Below, piece after piece: positions 56,372 through 64,000 of a stretch of 64,000 nt of DNA. A program made the position numbers and the translations under genes. Positions within the stretch are counted from its first letter, which is position 1; the number at the start of each line of letters is the position of its first letter. The DNA is taken from assembly GCA_947172415.1 (NCBI GenBank), contig OX359193.1, positions 7,744,501-7,808,500 on the forward strand. The letters run 5' to 3'. This stretch comes from Chondrosia reniformis. Lineage: Eukaryota > Porifera > Demospongiae > Chondrillida > Chondrillidae. Below the pieces are notes generated by a model. That model made no database searches and was not told the DNA's origin. It saw only the letters and a program-made list of their open reading frames with translations.

Positions 56372-59300
56372 ATGCGTGAGAAGTGGAGAAATGCCATCGA
56401 TAAGTTCACCCCTCAATTACAGGTTTCTCTTATTGTTAAACCAATGTTAACGAGATTTAGAAAGACAGCTGGAGGATTCCTGGAGGAACGGGAGTACTTG
56501 CAAGTATTAGGCCAATGCACAAACAATGAAATGGTGGAATTGTTGATGAGATATTTGAAGGGAAAGGAAGACGGAGCGTTTGAATGCTTCTGTCGAATTC
56601 TAGAGGAGGATAATTATATCATAGTGTCTTATTTAAGAGAAGAAGCTGGATGTCCTAGTGGGTTTGAAAGTTAATGGATGATGCCTAGATAGTCCATGCT
56701 TCACATGTAGGATGATGTTACACACACACACACACACAATTGCACCACACATACACACACACTAAATGCACATCATAATGATCTGTAGCTGTAGTGTACT
56801 TAATCCTTATGCTTCATATATCAAATACCAGAAAAAGTTAGTTATAATTACATTAGTCGTATTGATGTCCTTATAAGGGAAGCTATGCTAATTCAAATCT
56901 AAAACTACTGAATTGTAGAGGATACATTATTTTAAATGGCAAAAAGTGAATTGTCTAATAATTGGCTTGTGTAACAATAGCAGCACCACATTTACTTGAA
57001 GCTGGTGTTCTCCTTTTAAGGATGTAGCCTGAATCAGCACCGAGCCTCAAGCTTAATTAAGGTCATTGGCAGATGGCAGACATTCTGTCACTAGAGAATC
57101 TGAACTATGATTCGTTTAAAACAGCTCTTTGAGGAATGATTTTTGTGTTGTTGATAATGTTTGATTTTTTTGTAATTCGCCGGGCTCCTTGTAAAATATA
57201 GTCATATTGAGCTAAGTGGAATTCCAATATAGTAATGATTCCAATTATATACATACCTTCCAAATACTTATAGGAAACACATCAACAATATCAACACAAG
57301 CTGAAAAACATACTTTTCACCAGGAGCAAAATTCAAAATGTCCTGTCCTTGCAATCATGAGACTCCTACTGTGTCTTCTGTGTGTGTTATTGTGTGGAAT
57401 GGCTAAGCCACCAGATAGTAAGCGTATATTGTATATGCATGGTTCTTAGCTCAATGATCATGAAAGGGGCCATTTCTATAGAAATTACAGCAAAACCTCA
57501 CTTATAGGGCAGGATAGGATAGAGTATCTTTTTAATGATATCTGATACCAGTAAAACTACTGGAAGAGATGACCATAAATTTTCAATAAGCAATTCACTG
57601 CACCAAATTAATTTGGCCATATTCCTTACCCATACTTTCTTTTGGGAAGTTCTCCACAAATATAGACCACCTCAGAATTCAGACCACTTTTGGCCAGTCC
57701 CCATGGTGGTCTTAGAAGTACATGAGGTTGTAATGTATACATATGTATACAGGTATACATAACAATGAGCCAACTCATAGCAGTACAGTGTCAAAGAATG
57801 TTGAGGTAGGCATTGAGTGTTATACTATATGTGTGTATTTCGTGCATGCATGTATATTCTGTATATATAAGACCCCTAGATCTTGCACAGAGAGCCAAGG
57901 ACTCACAAAAGACCAATTAACAGGAAGACAAAGATTCCCAAGGTCAATGATGAAGGGTGGAATTCCCAAAAACAGTTATCTGTCCCAGTGGGGAAAGGAA
58001 GAAAGGAAGCCTAACTGTATCTTCATCCAAAGCTCTATATATATTTTTCAATATGGTGTTTTAGATTATTCATGATTATTACCAAAGTGCATGCCTGCTT
58101 ATACGTACATAGTATAGTATGGTTGGATATACTCTTTATGTAGGAGGCCATGCATAATCTCAAGCGGAATATTTATAATGGTTCTGTCATAGCAAATCAT
58201 TGGTTACTCAGACTTCCTCAGATGAAATTTGTTGACCTTGAGCTTGTAGAATTTCCAGAACATAAACCAACAAAAAATGTTCTTCCAGACTATCCATCTG
58301 TGGCATATGCATCAACTCTAGCTGATCCTTTTCAGTACAGTTCACCATATATAATAGGTGACTCTGTAAATTTCAAGGATATCCTACACTATGATGACAT
58401 AGTACCTGGCAGAAAACGTATACTCATTGAAGGAGAGCCAGGCATAGGAAAATCTACTCAAACAAAACAGCTATGTTATAACTTTGCAAATGATATATTT
58501 GCCAATGAATATAGGATAGTTATGCGCGTAGTACTCAGAGTCCTATCTTCTAAATATGATCTGACTCTTCAAGACTTAGTTCGTAGCTGTTCAAGTGATG
58601 TGGATACTACCCTGTCTGAAGAGGACGTGTCTACTTTGAGTGACTATATCTCAATTAGTGATGGGGAAGATGTACTATTCATTTTTGATGGCTATGATGA
58701 GTTTCCTGAAAAACAGCAGAAGCACTCTTTGATAATGAGCATTATAAAGGGCAAAACCCTCCCCAAATCATCATTTATCATCACATCTCGACCAGGAGCA
58801 TCATCAAATCTACAAGATTTAATAGATAAACGTTATATGGTAACTGGATTTGGAGAGGATCAGATAGAGCAATTTATAAGAAATTATTTTGTAAATTCCT
58901 ATCAATCTAAAGCAGATATCTTGCTATCAAAATTGAACTCAGATTTAATTCAAATAAAAAGTTTTTGTTTTGTTCCTCTTTTACTTCTGATGACATGCTT
59001 TATTGAACACCATGAAGCCACAGATTTAAAGGCTGAAGGCCTTACAGTTACTGGACTGTTTGACATTGTAGTTCGTTTATCAGCAAAACACCACTTTAAA
59101 GATAAAAGAAAAGAGGAGGAAATATACTTTCGAAATCTTTCTGAAATACAACAGCATATTCCTAACTTTCATATATTGTGTCAGTTAGCTCAATGTGGTA
59201 CTGAAATGGAACCAGTGCAGTTAATATTTGAACGAGGAAATGACTTTTCAGAGGATGACCATTTTGGTCTAATGAACTGCATCTCATATCGTGATATCAA

Positions 59301-62300
59301 TGATGAGCCCATGAAATCTTGTCACTTCCTTCACAGAAGCTTTCAAGACTTTTTAGCAGCTTATGCACTAAGACAATTCTCAAATACGCAGCCAATCAAC
59401 TATTGGAAGGAACGTCTAATATTTGGTTACACTGACAATAATTTTGCTCTGATAGACCCTAACTATAAAATGATGTTCCAATTCTTTTGTGGTCTAGGAG
59501 GATTGGAAGACAAAGCTTTGTCTGACCATATTTTGGATTCTCTACTGTTTTTTAAAGATTGTTCATTTACCGACCAGTTTGGTGGTGGTCTTACTTCCAT
59601 GATTGTGATAGGTGAAGCTTTTGCTGAAAGCAGAAATAAAATATTATGCCAAAGATTTATGTCTCACTGTGGGTCTGCTGTTACTATAAATGTAGAATTT
59701 TCACATCTGTACAGTGCTATAGCATACTTAATGTCATGTTACAGCCAAAATATTACAAGTTTGAAAATAATGGGCAAGTCAGATGAGGAGAGTCAGAGAA
59801 ATCTATCAAAGTTCCTTCCACTCATAGCAGCAAAGTTAAACAAATTGAAAGGCATAGAGTTGCAGTTTGAGGGTAAGTGTACGTATATCCTTGATTATAT
59901 ACTTGTTTGAGGGGATATGACTGTATACGTATATGTAAATTTATATATGTACAAAAGTATATGATAATGAATGTTAGAGCTATGAAGGGGATGGATTTAC
60001 AGTTATATAGGGATTCATAAAAATTGACCATGAAATATGTTTTTATTTGATAGATCTTTCTGACCTTGAAGTTTCAAGAAGATTTTTCCATCATCAAAAA
60101 TCATTACAAAATATCTCATTGGAATATCTGCCTACACTGGTTTGTTAAATGCCTATATCCAATTAAATAATAGTAGACATTTACATTTTATCTATGTGTA
60201 TTCTGACGGCTTATGTGTGTATATCTACGTATATGATCTCTTTATATTTAGGAATATAACAGCCAAAAGGAAGTCATAGATTCTCAATATCTCAAACTTG
60301 TAGATGAGATTATATACAATCATTCTGAAACACTTGAATATATAGATCTACAATGTAAGTACATACACATGCCTAGATGTATTTCCAAGTCCTGATGAAC
60401 TTAGACAATGTTGTATAATTTACATGAACACCTACAGTGTATATAGGGGTGTAATATACACCATTACAACTCCATATTAATATACAGCAATATTCTGGTT
60501 CTTGTACAGGTGGTAATGTTGGTGCTGATAGGTTGATCAAATCTATTGTTGATTGCAGTGATTTGAAAACCCTTTCTCTAAAGGGAGGAAGATTGGGCAT
60601 GGTTTTCCTAACAGATGAAACTCTGAATCTCCTATTGCAGAAATTGCCAGAACTTGTAACCATGGAGATTTCATATTGTAAATATAGTCCTGAAAATATA
60701 GATAATGTTGTCAAAGTGAGCTGTTTTCAAAATAGATTAACTGTGTGCTATAAGCAATTAAAATATATACATGCATATTTAAATCTTCAGAACATCAGTA
60801 ATCATGCAAGCCTGCAAGAATTGGCACTTTATAAATGTGATGTCAGTATAGCAGAGGTATTCTTAAGGGGTATCCAAGACAGAACAGACATGAGGAAACT
60901 TCTTATTTTTCCTTTTTTTCCTGGAATAGGTAAATATGTGTCAAGTTTTGTGTGTATCTCCAGTTCTGCACCAACTGTGTATAACATAACTCAATTTCAG
61001 AAGTATACTGTTAACGTTCTCATTTCATTGAGGGAGTGTCAAGGGTTTTTCATGTATAACTATATGAATGTATGTATGTTCTACTTACAGTAGATGAGAA
61101 TTTGTTGGCATATATTGTGAATTGCATGGAAAACAATGCACTGAGGTCACTTGGACTTTTTGAGGTTAAAGGTGTATCACAATGTTGTCATGTATTTGAC
61201 ACTCTTGAAAACAATGAAATAGAGGAGATTAACTTTCAGCTGAAACAGGATACAGCAGTGCATGTATGTAGTTATTTTTGGATATAATCTTGCATGATTT
61301 AGTATACTTATTCCTTCATCAAATGATGTTAATGTTTTTCATAGTGTTTAACTTTTACCAACCCGACTAATTTAGGAATCTCTTCCTTTTTGTGTTGAAC
61401 ATGGGATTGCAAAGTGTAAAGCTCTTAAAAAATTGATCATCTCATGTAATGCACACCAAAATCTCTCAGTAAGCATAGTTAGAGGAGTGATCCAGAATCC
61501 TTCTTTAGAAGAGGTGACACTTATGGAATGTGATTTTGGGGGTAAGCTTATTAATTAGGTTTTTATTGACATTACCTAAATTATATTCCTCAAGATGGAT
61601 TAATTACTCATGTACTGTAGTAATGTATTCTTAACCTCTGTAGGCAGTAATATATTAACAGATTTAGCTAAGTGCTTGGGGCAAGGCTTGAAGACACTTA
61701 GACTTTATGATTGTGGTTATATCACTATGACAGACATAGAAGCAATTTTCAGGAGTCTACTCAATAACACTACTTTGAAGGAATTAATCATCTGGGTCAC
61801 ATCTATAGAATTATCCACGGCATCCAAGGTATGGAAGTATGGGAAGTATGATACATTGGTTTTCTTCCACTGTACATGTACTGAACTAATCTTTGGGATG
61901 ATTTCTCTTGAGCATCTATAAGGTGCAGTGTTGAAGCAGATCCTTGTCTCCTGGGTCAACACATCTGATTATTAACCAACAATCTGTATCTTTAGATGTT
62001 CAAATCATTCAAAGATGAACCATCCTTAAGGTGCATATATATATATATGAAAGAAGGATCTTTATAAATAATTGAAGTGATAATCAAACCACAAGTATTT
62101 ATAATCAGTATCAAACATCATGAAGAGGAAAACAAATTGCCGGGAATTGAACCCAGGGCAGTTAGTTACAGCCACAAGTGATCTACCACTGAGCTACAAT
62201 TGCAACAGCAATGCTCCATTCATGTTTTCCCCTCTTATACTAACTAAAAAGTCTGCATTTATTAATTGGTGCTGATTCATATATATGTATGTATGTTTAA

Positions 62301-62600
62301 GAACTGATTCATGATCAAGTTTTATCATGGTTGCAGAATGTCACGAGAATGATCTCGAAAGTAATTGAAGAATCTCTTAAAGAAAACACAGTGTTAGAGG
62401 AATTTGACTTTAGAGTGAAAGATCGTGATCTGAACTGGAGAAATATTGCAAAAAGTATTCTAAAGGGTGCAGCAGCAAACCAGAATCTGAAGGAATTGAC
62501 GCTTGAAATAGGAAAGGCCTCCCATATTGAAAAACCTCTGATTAATGAAATTATGAAATCTAATAAGAAATTAAGATTCTACATATATCATGATCAATAA
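56372..62600 (+). CDS. CARD-NACHT-LRR (NLR) receptor with internal hydrophobic segment, 1,181 aa
   Basis: Twelve exons: 56372-56669, 57274-57417, 57753-57805, 58144-59872, 60054-60139, 60252-60354, 60510-60715, 60791-60929, 61091-61263, 61376-61541, 61644-61828, 62337-62600. Residues ~1-95 are CARD-like (FLEEREYLQVL, AFECFCRILEEDNY). Exon 2 encodes a Cys-rich hydrophobic stretch at 122-143 (IMRLLLCLLCVLLCGMA). NACHT follows: Walker A GEPGIGKST at 262-270, Walker B FIFDGYDEF near 347-352 and sensor TSRPG at 379-383. Exons 5-12 encode ~400 aa of LRR-type strands (LKTLSLKGGRLG, LQELALYKCDVS, LEEVTLMECDFG). NLRs are intracellular sensors that oligomerise by NACHT and signal by CARD. Sponges carry large NLR families. 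The exon 1 donor (GTTAAT at 56670) is the weakest join. Confidence 0.9.
57484..57745. mobile_element. Probable MITE in NLR intron 2
   Basis: TTACAGCAAAACCTCACTTA near the left end and an inverted TACAACCTCA near the right end resemble pogo-type termini, with GACCAC-rich interior blocks. Ends and target duplication are not clear. Confidence 0.35.
57985..58075. repeat. Dispersed intronic repeat, copy 4
   Basis: CTTCATCCAAAGCTCTATAT and ATGGTGTTTTAGATTATTCA match copies at 17000 and 3105. It lies in NLR intron 3. Confidence 0.6.
62133..62205 (-). repeat. tRNA-derived SINE head or tRNA pseudogene
   Basis: On the minus strand it has an A-box-like TAGCTCAGTGGTAGA and a B-box GGGTTCAATTCCC in a CTGGG/CCCGG T-stem. 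About five of seven acceptor pairs can form. The anticodon stem does not pair, so it is not a working tRNA. The ~130 bp after it on the minus strand (62132-62000) may be the SINE body. Confidence 0.7.
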
Positions 62601-63030
62601 CAAACATTTACTACATTATCAAGATTGTTACTAGTACCATATCGATTATATAATTAAGCGATATTATTAGCAAAGAAAATGTCCTCCGGCGGCCATTTTC
62701 CTGTACCTAATAGAAGTTTATCGTGAGGATCGAAGACTTCATTGTTAAGTGGTACGTACATAATTCCTGGTTTGATGATTATATTTTAAAATCTCAGACG
62801 TATTATGTATCAAAAAATATTCTCAATTTCATCATAATTTTGTATTTGCTTTTGTAGTCACTTCGTACAATGTACGCGTGTCTCCATCGTGTACCCTGGT
62901 GACACTGTTACATGTACAATTTGTAAAAATTTAATAATTTCTCTCTTCCCATCATATATATAGTATGATATACGTATAAAGTCTGTTAAAAACGTTATTG
63001 TATCTTGGGTGAGAACATCTCGAGAATATC
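62601..63030. promoter_or_regulatory. NLR 3' flank and ELP3 promoter
   Basis: 430 bp between two same-strand genes. A short G+C-rich patch occurs near 62685-62695. No ORF or RNA gene is supported. Confidence 0.45.

Positions 63031-64000
<970 letters not shown>

Noticed and set aside
57274..57417. Signal peptide starting a separate secreted protein at the internal Met near 57358
   Set aside because: The frame is continuous with the CARD exon upstream and the NACHT exon downstream, so one NLR gene is simpler, although an alternative start cannot be excluded.
62133..62205. Functional tRNA gene
   Set aside because: The anticodon stem does not pair and the acceptor stem has mismatches.

Overview
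This is a eukaryotic, intron-rich, AT-rich and gene-dense window. Introns are short (often 50-200 bp) with GT-AG ends plus at least two GC-AG exceptions. The gene set is animal: a SHANK-type SPN-ankyrin protein, PNKP, TPP2, a fibrocystin-L giant, synergin gamma, GDPGP1, a CARD-NACHT-LRR receptor and ELP3. Compact genes, divergence from vertebrate relatives and a CARD-NACHT-LRR gene suggest an early-branching metazoan, most likely a demosponge such as Amphimedon. The organism call is an inference from gene content and style, not from a database match.

Layout. 1-1869: a possible first exon of a gene running off the left edge, then tandem copies of a ~172-bp repeat. 1870-4213 (-): SPN + ankyrin protein like the SHANK N-terminus. 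4730-6484 (-): PNKP. 6538-15573 (+): TPP2, 40 exons, 1,241 aa, starting 53 bp from the PNKP start codon. 16061-39356 (+): a 57-exon gene for a ~5,175-aa fibrocystin-L (PKHD1L1-type) membrane protein. 39593-43271 (-): coiled-coil protein, possibly MPHOSPH9-like. 43272-47152: the largest gene-free stretch, holding a foldback element. 47153-48112 (+): small secreted CUB protein. 48638-53427 (+): synergin-gamma-like EH protein. 53767-56095 (+): GDPGP1. 56372-62600 (+): CARD-NACHT-LRR receptor. 63031-right edge (+): ELP3, 5' part only.

I rebuilt the exon structures by hand from splice sites and reading phase. Every complete multi-exon model closes in frame from ATG to stop, which is good internal support. 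The genes do not form one pathway; they are neighbouring housekeeping, adhesion, trafficking and immune genes.

Most unusual signals: (1) three consecutive phytocyanin-like blue-copper domains inside the fibrocystin-L protein, two with a complete Cys-His-His-Met ligand set; (2) tandem duplications that span 5' splice sites, including a 9 x 32-bp minisatellite in TPP2 in which the first copy is the real exon end and the later copies are decoy donors; (3) two GC-AG introns forced by reading frame; (4) a SHANK-like protein that stops before any SH3, PDZ or SAM domain; (5) a dispersed repeat family recurring in introns of four genes; (6) a near-perfect 177-bp palindrome in intron 1 of the fibrocystin-L gene.
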